A stretch of DNA of 64,000 nucleotides from Pseudomonadota bacterium (GCA_021847105.1 JAJZUT010000004.1:1-64000), one strand, 5' to 3'. Shown: positions 24,806-34,379, counted from the first letter of the stretch. Notes: generated by a model not told the origin, from the letters alone. Program-made: numbers and translations.

Positions 24806-25095
24806 CGTATCAGCTTTAGGACCGCAATCCCCTGGAATCCCATCGCACAAGCGAATTTCCAGCCCCTCCTCGGGCGACGCTTCGACGCAACAGATTCTCG
24901 CGATGCCTCAATCCACGAACGTCAGCGCCCCGGCTCTGCTTCTGGCTGGACACGCCTGACTAGACAATTCATCGTTTATTTCCCGCGGATTACATCTGCC
25001 TGAACTACGCCATCATTCCCTGACGTCGGCTTGCTTGAGGCTCGCCTCAATTGAACGTAAGATCAGCCGAAAACCCGAATATTTCCCATCCAGTC

Positions 25096-25623
25096 ATGGT
25101 TGATCCCACATCTTCGCTCCCTCCTTCCACTGCCACCGATCAAGCGCACAGGTCCGGAAGCACCGCTCGAGTCATTGATGCGGCACGAGGGGCTGGTCTG
25201 ACAATAGAAATTCGACGCATGCCGAGCAGCACTAGAACAGCTGAGGAAGCAGCGCACACCTGCAATTGCTCCCCTGCTCAAATCGTAAAGTCGTTGATTT
25301 TTGAACGCCTTGACACACACGCTCTCGTGCTTCTGCTGATCGCTGGAGATCAACGAGCCGACCTCACTTCGATTGCCGGTATCGTAGGCTCTGAATTGGT
25401 TCGTGCGGATCCCAAAAGAGTTCGCGAGGAGACCGGATTTGCCATCGGTGGTGTTGCACCGATCGGACATATCCGCCCTCTTCCCGTCTTTATGGACGAG
25501 TCACTTTTTGCTCATGACGTAGTCTGGGCAGCGGCGGGAACTCCGAACACCGTTTTCCATGCGAATCCCAAAGAGCTGTGCGAGGCAATATCGGCGACGG
25601 TGCTGCCCGCATGCAGGCGATAA
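25096..25623 (+). CDS. YbaK/EbsC family aminoacyl-tRNA deacylase-like protein
   Basis: The 175-residue protein contains one YbaK/ProX editing domain: ARVIDAARGAGLTIEIRRMP, RTAEEAAHTCNCSPAQIVKS (conserved Lys in the substrate pocket), LIFERLDTHALVLLLIAGDQ, and a C-terminal GGVAPIGHIRPLPVFMDESL followed by VWAAAGTPNTVFHANPKEL. Free-standing members remove mischarged amino acids, such as Cys or Ala on tRNA-Pro. I chose ATG 25096; a TTG at 25051 would add 15 residues. The gene points away from the efflux operon. Confidence 0.87.
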   Translation: MVDPTSSLPPSTATDQAHRSGSTARVIDAARGAGLTIEIRRMPSSTRTAEEAAHTCNCSPAQIVKSLIFERLDTHALVLLLIAGDQRADLTSIAGIVGSELVRADPKRVREETGFAIGGVAPIGHIRPLPVFMDESLFAHDVVWAAAGTPNTVFHANPKELCEAISATVLPACRR

Positions 25624-26283
25624 ATCCAATACAGGTTGATGGGCCATGAGCGCAGCTCCCTTCCGGTCGTGACAGGCGTCCTGAATTTTCCGCACCGGAT
25701 CAGCCACAATCGAGATTATTTTGCAGTCCGCGCAGATCGATGCCCCGCAAAATGTCCGTCCCATCAAACGTGGAGCATGGTTTGACGAATGGGAACGATT
25801 TGCCGGGCGGCCCGAGACACGACAACAATTTGAAGCGCTGTATGCCTTCGGTACACGGCCTCCTGCAGGAGATTTTCCCATTGCGGTGGCGATTTGAAGC
25901 TACATCCGTGCCACATTCGAACCGTCGGGATGTTGATAGTGCGAACGGAGGAATTCTAGGGAGTCCTGTCGATGGATCAACCGCTCTATGACATCCCCAT
26001 CACAGGAGTCGATTCGTGCACTCGCATGCATCACGCGCGTTGAATATTCACGTTGGCGCACGCGATCTCATCGGGATTGAGCAGAGGAGAACATGAAGGC
26101 AGACTGAACTGGTGGATCATGCCAGGCGTCTGCTCTGCGCAATCCTATTCTGAGAAACGCTTCGCGATCAGCGCACCAATCGCTCCCGGGCGTTCCGTCC
26201 ATCAGGATTACGGCGACTATGAAGACGAACCAGATTGTGTACTGCCCGTTCAACCGGTACCTTTCAAAATCCTCTTCATAGAA
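25624..26283. other. Gap without a supported gene
   Basis: This 660-base stretch lies between the YbaK-like and methyltransferase genes. A frame on the plus strand around 25715-25890 reads like protein (it contains RGAWFDEWERFAGRPETRQQ) but has no start codon and no family that I recognise, so it may be a fossil. Nothing else stands out. Confidence 0.35.
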
Positions 26284-26295
26284 ATGGCCATCCAT

Positions 26296-26943
26296 ATGTC
26301 GAGCCAAGTTCAAAATGAGAATCGTTCGCGATTCGACGCCATCGCCGCCCAGTGGGACGACTCCCCCATGCGCAGCGGCATGGCCAATGCAGTAGCAGAC
26401 TCCATTCTCGCCGCCGTCCCGGTCCGCCCTCAATGGCGGACACTGGAGTACGGGTGTGGCACCGGCCTTGTCGGCTTGCGACTACTCCCGCATGTGGGAC
26501 ATGTGCTGGAAACGGACCTATCGCCCGGCATGCTCGCAGTTCTCAGCGAGAAGGCGGCAGCTGCTGGTCTCGATAAAATCGATACCCAGGTACTCGATCT
26601 CACGAGCAGCCCACCGCCAGCCGAGCGCTTCGACCTAATATTCAGCAGCATGGCAATGCATCACATCCCTGATGTGGCTGCACTGATCCGCACGTTCTAC
26701 TCAATGCTTAACCCTGGAGGCTGGCTCGCCCTCGCAGATCTAGACGCCGAGGATGGCAGCTTTCATCCGCCCGACGTGCCCGGTGTCGCACACCATGGCT
26801 TCGAGCGAAAAACCATGGAAAGCTGGCTCCGCGCAACGGGGTTCTCTTCGGTGACGACACGCACGGCACACACGGTAGCAAAAGATCGCGATGGAAAGGC
26901 GTGTGAGTATCCAATCTTCCTTGCAACCGGACAGCGTATTTAG
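26296..26943 (+). CDS. Class I SAM-dependent methyltransferase
   Basis: The 215-residue enzyme has motif I EYGCGTGLVGL for SAM binding (about residues 52-62), motif II ETDLSPGML, the DLIFSSMAMHHIPD strand, and NPGGWLALADLDAEDGSFH as the post-core loop. The form with MAMHH is typical of small-molecule methyltransferases of the Methyltransf_11/12 type. The substrate is unknown. I chose ATG 26296 (MSSQVQNENRSRFDAIAAQW), where the conserved FDAIAxxWD lead begins; ATG 26284 is four codons upstream. No ribosome site is clear. Confidence 0.85.
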   Translation: MSSQVQNENRSRFDAIAAQWDDSPMRSGMANAVADSILAAVPVRPQWRTLEYGCGTGLVGLRLLPHVGHVLETDLSPGMLAVLSEKAAAAGLDKIDTQVLDLTSSPPPAERFDLIFSSMAMHHIPDVAALIRTFYSMLNPGGWLALADLDAEDGSFHPPDVPGVAHHGFERKTMESWLRATGFSSVTTRTAHTVAKDRDGKACEYPIFLATGQRI

Positions 26944-26954
26944 TCGAAGAGACA

Positions 26955-27158
26955 TCAAGCCACCCAATCCCGCAACGGAAATTCCGCTATTTCGACGCCG
27001 ATGCGCCAGACCACCACCGGTGCATCGGCGTTGAAAACCTCATGCCAACCCCATGCGTTGCCGATCGCAGTAACGTCCGTCACAAGCACGTTATCGGGAA
27101 TCCATGGCCAACGGCTGTCGAAACCACGGCAGAGAATCCGCATACGCATACGAATCAC
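26955..27158 (-). CDS. Small protein of unknown function downstream of the amine oxidase
   Basis: A 67-codon frame on the minus strand begins at GTG 27158, with GGAGGG 12 bases upstream. It encodes a coherent, Trp-rich sequence (including DSRWPWIPDNVLVTDVTAI, GNAWGWHEVF and VVVWRIGVEIAEFPLRDWVA). It follows the amine oxidase gene (stop at 27216) on the same strand and could be cotranscribed with it. The frame extends upstream without a stop to the amine oxidase end, so it might be the tail of an older, longer protein. I do not recognise a family. Confidence 0.4.
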   Translation of the reverse strand: MIRMRMRILCRGFDSRWPWIPDNVLVTDVTAIGNAWGWHEVFNADAPVVVWRIGVEIAEFPLRDWVA

Positions 27159-27215
27159 AAGCGGCCGAAGCCCTCCAGCATGAATCGGGAAGCCGATGGT
27201 GGCGACCGCGCGCGG

Positions 27216-28322
27216 TTAGCGCGGATTGAGCTCAGTGAGTGACATCACCGCACCTTCTGCGGCCTCAATCGCACCTGCAAGATAGCCGGGGAAATGAGTC
27301 GACCACTCGCTCGCGATGCCCCTCAGTCGCCCCTGCCAAGAGCCGAACCTGGCTGTCTCATCAGGAGAGTCTGCGTGCCTCTGCACTCCCAGCCAGTCCG
27401 CGTGTGTGGCGATGAACGGCTCCAGCGCCCAATCCTTGATGAATTCCGCCGCTGGTGCCGCCGCCGGTAAACCGAACAACCGAATTAATTGTTCTCGACA
27501 ATTAGCATAGAGCCGCTCAATGGGTTCACTGCAGCGTTGGTTCGCCGGAAGTGAGAAAAAGCCAAAAAGTGCAGCGCTGCCGCCCGGCATGGAAGCGTCA
27601 TGGATTTCCCCAAGCGGACCAACCAGACTACGAGCCTCACCAGAGAGACCGTCCTCGCGCCAGAATGGACGATCGTAGACGGCGAGATACTTTGCATGGG
27701 GAGCCATCCAGGTCGGCGTCGCGGACCACTGTCGTTGCAGTGCGTGAGGCAACTCTGGCTCAAACTCAAGATCTCGCGCCGCAATTCTCGGTGGCAGCGC
27801 CAGCCAAACGTGCTTGGCGACGAAACTCTCGCGACGGCCGCAGCCCTCCTCGCTGTCGATCTCAATTCGCTCACCGTTATAACGCAGTGCCTTCGCCCGT
27901 CGCCCCGTGCGGATTCGCTGCGGATCGATGTACCCGCAGATTGAATCGACCAGCGATTGCATACCGCCGACCAGGCGCATGCCAGGCGGCTCGCTCACAT
28001 AACCGCGCATGCGCGCCGGCGCGCTGACGGCGGCACGTTCCAGCAACATTTCTCCTTGTTCATGCTGCGGGAAGCATTTTAGACCAAGACCCTGGACCAA
28101 CTGATTCAACTGTGGCTGCAGCGTCGGCCAGAACCAAGTCGGCCCGAGATCGAAACGATCAACTGCGGTGGAGTTCGCTCGCACTGCACAGCCGATGCGC
28201 CCACCAGGGATCGCACGTGCCTCAACGATCAAATAGTCCTGCATCCCGCATTGCTCAAGCCGGTATGCCGCATAGAGGCCAGCCAGCCCTGCTCCCACGA
28301 TCATTATAGTAGTTTCTTTCAT
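27216..28322 (-). CDS. FAD-dependent amine oxidase family protein
   Basis: The 368-residue flavoprotein has the dinucleotide motif IMIVGAGLAGLYAAYRLEQC (about residues 6-25), the GGRIG arginine motif in ARAIPGGRIG, a substrate-domain segment with LVGGMQSLVDSICGYI, and a C-terminal FAD contact region (WSTHFPGYLAGAIEAAEGAV). Amine oxidases of this fold oxidise amines or similar groups with release of hydrogen peroxide; the substrate is not evident. ATG 28322 is the family-like start, but an upstream GTG at 28361 is in frame and reads through an 11-base G tract on the coding strand. It lies 49 bases downstream of the S41 protease gene. Confidence 0.87.
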   Translation of the reverse strand: MKETTIMIVGAGLAGLYAAYRLEQCGMQDYLIVEARAIPGGRIGCAVRANSTAVDRFDLGPTWFWPTLQPQLNQLVQGLGLKCFPQHEQGEMLLERAAVSAPARMRGYVSEPPGMRLVGGMQSLVDSICGYIDPQRIRTGRRAKALRYNGERIEIDSEEGCGRRESFVAKHVWLALPPRIAARDLEFEPELPHALQRQWSATPTWMAPHAKYLAVYDRPFWREDGLSGEARSLVGPLGEIHDASMPGGSAALFGFFSLPANQRCSEPIERLYANCREQLIRLFGLPAAAPAAEFIKDWALEPFIATHADWLGVQRHADSPDETARFGSWQGRLRGIASEWSTHFPGYLAGAIEAAEGAVMSLTELNPR

Positions 28323-28340
28323 GAGCCTACCGGCATCTTG

Positions 28341-28351
28341 CCCCCCCCCCC
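28341..28351 (-). repeat. G11 homopolymer tract in front of the amine oxidase gene
   Basis: Eleven C on the plus strand are eleven G on the coding strand, 18 bases before ATG 28322 and inside the in-frame extension from GTG 28361. Such tracts are prone to slipped-strand length changes. A change here could alter expression or switch the longer start in and out of frame. Confidence 0.7.
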
Positions 28352-28371
28352 GAATGAGCACACCGCTCCTG

Positions 28372-30006
28372 TCAGGGGCGTTGCGCTTGCCCCGGCCTTG
28401 GCAAAATCAACATCTCCCGCAACCGAGAGCGGACGCGGATATGGCCTGGACGTTCCTGTTTCGCCTGAAGCGCAGGTGACCCGCCGCCCGTGGGTGCAGG
28501 ACACACGCTTCCCGACGGATCAGCCATGTACATGAGCGCCGCGCTCAATACCGCCTCATTCGGGTCGCCGAGAGCATGGGCGAAATCATCGGCGACCGAA
28601 CAACCCGGAAGAATAACCCCAGGGGATGACACAGTATTCTGCGGCGAAAATCCGTCGCCGAAATCCCCGAACCCGAGCGCATTGACACCCTTGAACTCTA
28701 TGGAAAAATACGTTATTCCGCAGTTGTCCTGCGGATAGAATCCGTATGGCTTACCGCAGGTAGTCGAGCCGAACTGATAGACCTGCACGCCCACCCCGCG
28801 CAGGCCATTGATGATCGCCTCGCTTGCCGAACATGTCTCGGCACTAGTCAGCACGTAAACGCTAGACAAATTTAGAGTCGGCAGTTCCTGCCCAGCAACG
28901 GCGGAAAGTCCCTGTGTCGTCGCAAAAAACGGCACAGGTGTGATCGGTTCGCCGGTTACGGGATTTGTCGTCGAATACTGATCGTTGAATTGCTGCAGGT
29001 AGAACGTTTCCCCCGCTGTCTGCGCGGGACCTGCAACCATATACGCAAGCTCGCTAGCGAGTCCCAGCAATCCACCGCCGTTGTAGCGCAAATCAAGCAC
29101 AAGTTGCGTGACGCCATCGGCTTTGAGTGTCGTGATCGCCTGGATCAATTCAGTCTCGGCCGACGCGTCAACCTGATCGTTGTAGAGAATATAGCCAACG
29201 GTACCGGCTGGGGACGCGAGTGTCTTGACCTGGAGCACCGGTTGGTCGGTGATATCCTGCGCCTGCATCGTAAACGTCCGTGGAATACTGGAGCCCGGAT
29301 CGAGCACGGTGAAGCTGTGCACCTCACCGCTCGTCGTAGGAACAAGCGCCGCATTTATCGTGTCGACATCAGTCGCCGTAGAACCATTGATTACATCTAC
29401 ACCGTCAACGTCGAGCAACTGTGCGCCGCGTAAGAGGTCCGCCGGTGCAGCAACCGCCGGGGTACCCGGCTGCGTGTAGGCAACCATGATCCTTCGCGGC
29501 GGTGAGGCGTTCACTATTGCCCACTGAACGCCATAACCGACCGATGTCCCCTGCTCCATAGCCTCCCAGACTGAGGTGGGATATGAGAAATGGAAGCGAT
29601 CCTTCGGAGCACCACGTGCGTCCGTCTGCAAAGTCTTCATCAGGTCAAAATATTGTGCGGTGCTGTAAGTTGCCGGATCATAATCGGTTACCTCGTTGTA
29701 CCAGTAATACAGTGCATGCGTCCAAGAGCGTAACCAGTTGTTCTGATCAGTCACTGAGCCGGGTATATCGGGATACGTCCTTCCAGTGAACGGGTCAGTG
29801 CCGACCCGTGGAACCGCACAGCGCTCGGCATAATCAGAGGCCGGCAGGTATACACCGGGAGTCCAGCCGTCTGCAGTGGTGCCGGAGGCACCAAGCGCCG
29901 GGGAAATTACGCTCCCTGGTCCGCTGACACCATTACCTCCACAGCCGGACGAACTGAGCATCGCCACACAGAGCACAACCCCACTCAGCGCCCTTGCGAA
30001 CCGCAT
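28372..30006 (-). CDS. S41 family peptidase, predicted lipoprotein
   Basis: The 544-residue protein starts with a signal and lipobox (VVLCVAMLSSSGCGGN, Cys near 22). Next come an N-terminal helical region, a PDZ-like part (RGAQLLDVDGVDVINGSTAT), and the S41/tail-specific protease core: TVGYILYNDQ, LVLDLRYNGGGLLGLASELA, VYVLTSAETCSASEAIINGL (catalytic Ser in CSASE), and FGSTTCGKPYGFY with the expected Lys. S41 enzymes of this type are periplasmic C-terminal-processing-like peptidases. Several paired Cys suggest disulphides. A low-complexity basic tail follows residue 515. It is transcribed divergently from the region leading to btuB. Confidence 0.9.
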   Translation of the reverse strand: MRFARALSGVVLCVAMLSSSGCGGNGVSGPGSVISPALGASGTTADGWTPGVYLPASDYAERCAVPRVGTDPFTGRTYPDIPGSVTDQNNWLRSWTHALYYWYNEVTDYDPATYSTAQYFDLMKTLQTDARGAPKDRFHFSYPTSVWEAMEQGTSVGYGVQWAIVNASPPRRIMVAYTQPGTPAVAAPADLLRGAQLLDVDGVDVINGSTATDVDTINAALVPTTSGEVHSFTVLDPGSSIPRTFTMQAQDITDQPVLQVKTLASPAGTVGYILYNDQVDASAETELIQAITTLKADGVTQLVLDLRYNGGGLLGLASELAYMVAGPAQTAGETFYLQQFNDQYSTTNPVTGEPITPVPFFATTQGLSAVAGQELPTLNLSSVYVLTSAETCSASEAIINGLRGVGVQVYQFGSTTCGKPYGFYPQDNCGITYFSIEFKGVNALGFGDFGDGFSPQNTVSSPGVILPGCSVADDFAHALGDPNEAVLSAALMYMADPSGSVCPAPTGGGSPALQAKQERPGHIRVRSRLREMLILPRPGQAQRP

Positions 30007-31289
30007 GACATTCTCCTCAATGCTCCGTTCGTCTCAGCCAGTCGAGAAATCGAGCACCTCGAACCCTACCATTGATGCCTTCGGCGTCGTGGACTGAAAT
30101 ATAATCGCCGATCATGGCAGTCGTATGTTCTCCTGCACTCTATCCGGTGCAGACAGCCGTCGACGAGATCGTTCGCCCAGAGCGTTCTGCCACAGGAAGC
30201 CTTCGAACAGCGCATTTCGCCTTACGCAGGGGTTCAGCGCAGATAAGAAAAGGACTCTTATGCCAAGGATTTCACCCCAACTCAGTTGCAGGGAGGCGTC
30301 CTTTCCCCTATGCCACGATGAGCTGCTCAACGAACCGTTTGCGACCTGACGGCGCGCGCGCCGCACGCCGCAGCACGGCAAGTAAACTGACCGGCGCTGC
30401 TTCCTTCCCATCGCCCGCGACTCGCAGGGAAACACGCCATTCAGAATGACTTTACCGTCACCGAATCGATCAATCGTTATTCCCGCCCTTACGCGCTCTT
30501 GAATCGGCACATTGCCAGTGCGGCTGCGGAACTCGCGCGCGAGGGGATTCTATCAAACAGAGTGCACGATGGGTATGCGCTCCTCGAACAGTCACCCATG
30601 GCGTACAGACTTAAATGAGAACGCGCGACGGCAATTATCGACTTCGCGGGGATTTCGGTGCGTTCAGATACACAGAAATTCCCTGGAGAATTGCTGTTGT
30701 TTATACCGTACCTGCTTCGACCGTTCTGTACGCAAGTCATTACAAGAGCTGCATCAGATCATCTTTCCGGCGCGAATCCTCACACTCTAGGTCACCGATT
30801 TCGCATCTGACTGAAGCAAGGATGTAAGCCGTTTCGACGGAACTGCCACTACGTTCATCAACGACGTCCTTGCACAACCCCCGTCATTCCCGGCCTCTCA
30901 AATACAGACGGGGCTCACGACCATCGTGCAGTGACCAAGACATTCGGTTCGATTTGCCCCTCCGCATCCCCGGCTCCAGATGATGCCTCTATGCATCTTA
31001 TCCATGCAGCCCATCTCTTCGCGCAGAACGCAACCCCACACATCTGTCCAGTCGGAAGCTGCCCGCCATCCGCTCACTGACACAGGAGCTGGATGCAGCC
31101 TCGGTCATTTGAGATCACTGGCGGCTCTTCACTAACGCCACCAATGAGAGCCCTCACGCCGCTGAAGACGACTGTACGAGTCCTCTCCCTCCGGGCTCAC
31201 CCATGCAGAGACTCCTCTCTGCACTCGGGGTGCCCCCGGGGCGCTCGCTCGACGCTTGCACACCCGAATGCTCCCGCGTAGACTTCTGA
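30007..31289. other. Long gap upstream of the cobalamin riboswitch
   Basis: The 1.28 kb between the S41 protease start and the riboswitch contain no frame with a recognisable domain. The left end should hold the promoter of the S41/amine oxidase genes, the right end that of the cob operon. Nothing else was identified. Confidence 0.4.
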
Positions 31290-31492
31290 GCGTCTCAGGT
31301 GTCCCAGGGGATTCGTTCCCTGGGGTGAAACGGGAAGCCGGTGCGCATTCGCGAGACGAATGCAAAGCCGGCGCTGCCCACGCAACGGTAAGCGAGCCAG
31401 AGACCGCAATAGCCACTGTGCTGCAAGCACGGGAAGGCGCGGTTTCTCGGACATAAGGTCCACTCGCGAGTCCGGAGACCGGCCCGAGACAC
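31290..31492 (+). promoter_or_regulatory. Cobalamin riboswitch
   Basis: The leader has the conserved parts of the AdoCbl aptamer in order: GGTGTCCCAG with its pairing partner, GGTGAAACGGGAAGCCGGTG (31324-31343), AAAGCCGGCGCTGCCCACGC (core, from about 31364), CAACGGTAAGCGAG, and the closing CGAGTCCGGAGACCGGCC (about 31466-31484). The B12 box corresponds to GCCGGCGCTGCCC. It ends about 130 bases before btuB. Known switches of this class lower expression of uptake and synthesis genes when cobalamin is abundant. Confidence 0.93.
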
Positions 31493-31622
31493 ATATAGGG
31501 CGACTCGCGTTGGGCGACGTCAGACCGTCTGCGGTAGATATTCAACCGCGGCTTTCTGTCCACTCAACTCCTTTCGCTTAGCAGCAACCCAGCGCACGTG
31601 GCGTGCGCATAGGAGTGGACAG

Positions 31623-33464
31623 GTGAAAGTTCTCTGTGCCGCAGCGGTATCGCTCGCGGGTGTTCCTCTTGCGGCTTTCGCGCAGCCGACAGCTTCCCCC
31701 CTCACCCAGATCATTGTCACAACCACGCGTACCCCGGAACCGCTGCACGCGGCGATGTCCTCGGTAACCATCATTACCCGCGCAGATATTGATCGACTTC
31801 AGCCCCGATCTATAACAGATCTATTGAACGGGGTCGCTGGAATCTCGATCGCGAACAATGGAGGACTCGGCAAGAGCACCTCCGTCTATCTGCGCGGAAC
31901 CGACGCAGACCAGGTTCTGGTACTGATCGACGGCATAAAAGTTGGCTCCGCAACCACCGGCACGGCAGCATGGGAGCAGTTTCCGGTCAACCAGATCCGA
32001 CGGATTGTCATCGTCCGCGGTCCATATTCCAGTCTATATGGCTCCGGTGCAATCGGCGGCGTCATTGAGATATATACCCGTCACGGTACTCCCGACTCAA
32101 GATCCATCCCCAGCCTCATGGTGAGCGCCGGCAGTCACGGAACCTATCAAATGGAATTCGGACAATCCGGCAGCGTCCGAAAGGGTTGGTACAACGCGAG
32201 CTTGAGTGGCATCTACACCGACGGCATCACGATATGCGCCGCTGGTGCCCCGGTAACCGCCTCTTGCTATACCACCTCCCCACAAAAGGGCTATTGGAGC
32301 GGCTCGGCAGCCCTTAGCGGTGGATACCGCTTACCCTGGGCAACGGCGACTATCGATTTCCTGCGCACCAACGGCGATACACGGTACGACGGAAATATTT
32401 ACAGTGGCGACCAATCGCGACTCGGTCAACAGGTTCTCGGTACGACAGTCACCGCATCACCGCTGTCCGCACTTGGCATGACATTTGCTCTCGGGCAGAG
32501 CAAGGACCTTAGTCAGGAATATTTCAATGATGCGCCAGACGGATATTTTGATACGACGCGCAATACCGCGTCCTGGGTCAATCGTCTTTCCCTTTTCTCA
32601 CACCAGAAGGTAATCTTCGGCGCAGATTACGAGCATGATCTCGTTTCAAGCGACACCGACTTTCTGCGTCGCTCTCGATACGATTCCGGGGAATTCTTGC
32701 TTTATCAATGGCTCTCCAACGCCTCCGAGTTTCAGCTTTCTGGACGCCATGATTACAACCAACAGTTCGGCAATCACGACACGTGGTCCGCGCAGGGGGC
32801 ATACCGCATAAGCCGTGAGCTACGCCTGACAGCGTCATACGGGACTGCCTTTAAGGCACCCACTTTCAATGACCTGTACTTCCCATACTATGGAGATCCG
32901 GCGCTACGCCCAGAGACCTCGCGGAGCGCGGAATTGGGCGTCACGGGAACTTCCTCCCCTGCCACATGGGCAATCAACGTCTACGAGACGCGCATCGTCA
33001 ATCTCATAGAATACGACCCAGTTACCTTCGCCGCAGCCAATGTCGGCCGTGCGCGCATCCGCGGCGTCGAGGGACGGTTCTCGACAGTGCTGTATCGCTG
33101 GCGCATTGCACTTCAGCTGACTGCGCTAGAACCGCTTGACACCGGGGTAAATGCTGACAAGCAATTGCCGCGCATTCCCCGGTTCTCCGGTCGGCTGGAT
33201 GTTGATCGAAGGTACGGAGCAGTCCAAATAGGCGCCACTCTGTTCTCCGACGGCCCGCGGTTTGAGGATCCGGCGAACACGCAACGACTGGGGGGATACG
33301 CAACCCTAGATTTGCGAGCCGGGTGGCGTTTTCGTCAATCCTGGGAACTCCAGGTACTTCTCAGCAACGCACTTGGACGTAGCTACGAAACAGCCCTCTA
33401 CTACAATCAACCGAACAGAAGCGCGTATCTGACCCTGCGCTACACACCACCCGGTGGACGATGA
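31623..33464 (+). CDS. btuB: TonB-dependent vitamin B12 receptor BtuB
   Basis: The 613-residue outer-membrane receptor has a signal peptide (about 20 residues, ending AFA), a TonB box region (LTQIIVTTTRTPEPLHAAMS), the plug domain (SVTIITRADIDRLQPRSITD, LLNGVAGISIANNGG, LRGTDADQVLVLIDGI, VRGPYSSLYGSGAIGGVIEI), and a 22-strand barrel ending in an aromatic-rich SAYLTLRYTP. Length and plug match BtuB, which carries cobalamin and cobinamide across the outer membrane using TonB energy. The start is GTG 31623, with AGGAG about eight bases upstream. It follows a cobalamin riboswitch and leads the salvage genes. No BtuCDF is present in the window. Confidence 0.94.
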   Translation: MKVLCAAAVSLAGVPLAAFAQPTASPLTQIIVTTTRTPEPLHAAMSSVTIITRADIDRLQPRSITDLLNGVAGISIANNGGLGKSTSVYLRGTDADQVLVLIDGIKVGSATTGTAAWEQFPVNQIRRIVIVRGPYSSLYGSGAIGGVIEIYTRHGTPDSRSIPSLMVSAGSHGTYQMEFGQSGSVRKGWYNASLSGIYTDGITICAAGAPVTASCYTTSPQKGYWSGSAALSGGYRLPWATATIDFLRTNGDTRYDGNIYSGDQSRLGQQVLGTTVTASPLSALGMTFALGQSKDLSQEYFNDAPDGYFDTTRNTASWVNRLSLFSHQKVIFGADYEHDLVSSDTDFLRRSRYDSGEFLLYQWLSNASEFQLSGRHDYNQQFGNHDTWSAQGAYRISRELRLTASYGTAFKAPTFNDLYFPYYGDPALRPETSRSAELGVTGTSSPATWAINVYETRIVNLIEYDPVTFAAANVGRARIRGVEGRFSTVLYRWRIALQLTALEPLDTGVNADKQLPRIPRFSGRLDVDRRYGAVQIGATLFSDGPRFEDPANTQRLGGYATLDLRAGWRFRQSWELQVLLSNALGRSYETALYYNQPNRSAYLTLRYTPPGGR

Positions 33465-33609
33465 AGAGACCGCGCGGAGTGCCACATGCACCCACGTATC
33501 TCGCACCGCCACCTCACGTCCTTTGGACAACTGCGCTAGATTTTTAATTCCTGCGATGCCCCTGGTCGTCGTGACGCACATTCTGTCCCTATTGGTCACC
33601 GGAGCATAA

Positions 33610-34245
33610 ATGATGTCCCACCGCGACACTCCAGAGGCGCCCGCGAACGAAGTCTCTGCCGAACGTCACCGGGCGCGCATGCAACGCCGAAAGGCCGCTG
33701 TAGATGCCCGCATTGCCTCAGCCACGGTACGCAGGGGAGTCGTTCTGGTTCTAACCGGCAATGGCAAAGGTAAGAGTTCTTCTGCGTTCGGAATGGTGGC
33801 TAGGGCACTGGGACACGACATGCACGTCGGCGTTGTCCAATTCATAAAAGGACGATATCCGACCGGAGAGGCGGTCTTTTTTAGACGTATCCCGCATGTA
33901 ATTTTTCACGTAATGGGAGAAGGCTTCACTTGGGAGACACAGGATCGCGAACGCGACGAACGGGCCGCGCAGGCGGCGTGGAGCGTTTCCCAAGCAATGC
34001 TGCGCGACACAAATCTGGGTCTTGTAGTTCTCGACGAAATCAATATTGCGCTGCGGTATCGCTACATAGACGTGTCTCAAGTCATTTCTGCTTTGCGCTC
34101 ACGGCCGAATATGCAACATGTCGTGCTAACCGGCCGCGGCGCTCCGAGTGAATTGGTGGAATTGGCAGACACCGTCACCGACATGCATGCCATGAAGCAT
34201 GCGTTCGATCTCGGTATTGCGGCACAACCCGGAGTCGAATTATGA
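33610..34245 (+). CDS. cobO: Cob(I)yrinic acid a,c-diamide adenosyltransferase
   Basis: The 211-residue enzyme of the CobO/BtuR/CobA type begins with a helix rich in Arg and Lys (HRARMQRRKAAVDARIASAT), then has the P-loop GNGKGKSSSAFGMVARALGH that binds ATP, VGVVQFIKGRYPTGEAVFF, TQDRERDERAAQAAW, LVVLDEINIALRY, and VVLTGRGAPSELVELADTVT. It transfers the adenosyl group to cobalt of reduced corrinoids, needed before nucleotide-loop assembly and salvage. GGAG precedes ATG 33610 (ATG 33613 is also possible). Its stop overlaps the start of a 45-codon ORF in an ATGA. Confidence 0.95.
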   Translation: MMSHRDTPEAPANEVSAERHRARMQRRKAAVDARIASATVRRGVVLVLTGNGKGKSSSAFGMVARALGHDMHVGVVQFIKGRYPTGEAVFFRRIPHVIFHVMGEGFTWETQDRERDERAAQAAWSVSQAMLRDTNLGLVVLDEINIALRYRYIDVSQVISALRSRPNMQHVVLTGRGAPSELVELADTVTDMHAMKHAFDLGIAAQPGVEL

Positions 34246-34379
34246 GAGCAGCACGAACTCGGATACCCATAAAGCAGCAGGCCGCATCTCGAAGACATGA
34301 CGAAAATTCACGCTGGCTGATGATCGATTCCGCTGAACTGGAGATTATAGGAATTCTCGTCGCGCAGGTAACGCCATGA
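34242..34379 (+). CDS. 45-codon ORF coupled to cobO and bluB
   Basis: ATG 34242 overlaps the cobO stop (ATGA, 34242-34245), and the ORF's own stop overlaps the bluB start (ATGA, 34376-34379). The 45-residue product is basic in its first half (RAARTRIPIKQQAASRRHDE) and more hydrophobic in the second (WLMIDSAELEIIGILVAQVT). I recognise no family. Overlap at both ends suggests it is translated as part of the operon. It may be a real small protein or what remains of a lost gene at this spot. Confidence 0.5.
   Translation: MRAARTRIPIKQQAASRRHDENSRWLMIDSAELEIIGILVAQVTP

Noticed and set aside
26068..26433. Minus-strand frame containing a hydrophobic stretch (IWFVFIVAVILM)
   Set aside because: It overlaps the methyltransferase start on the opposite strand and matches no family; a chance hydrophobic run is more likely.
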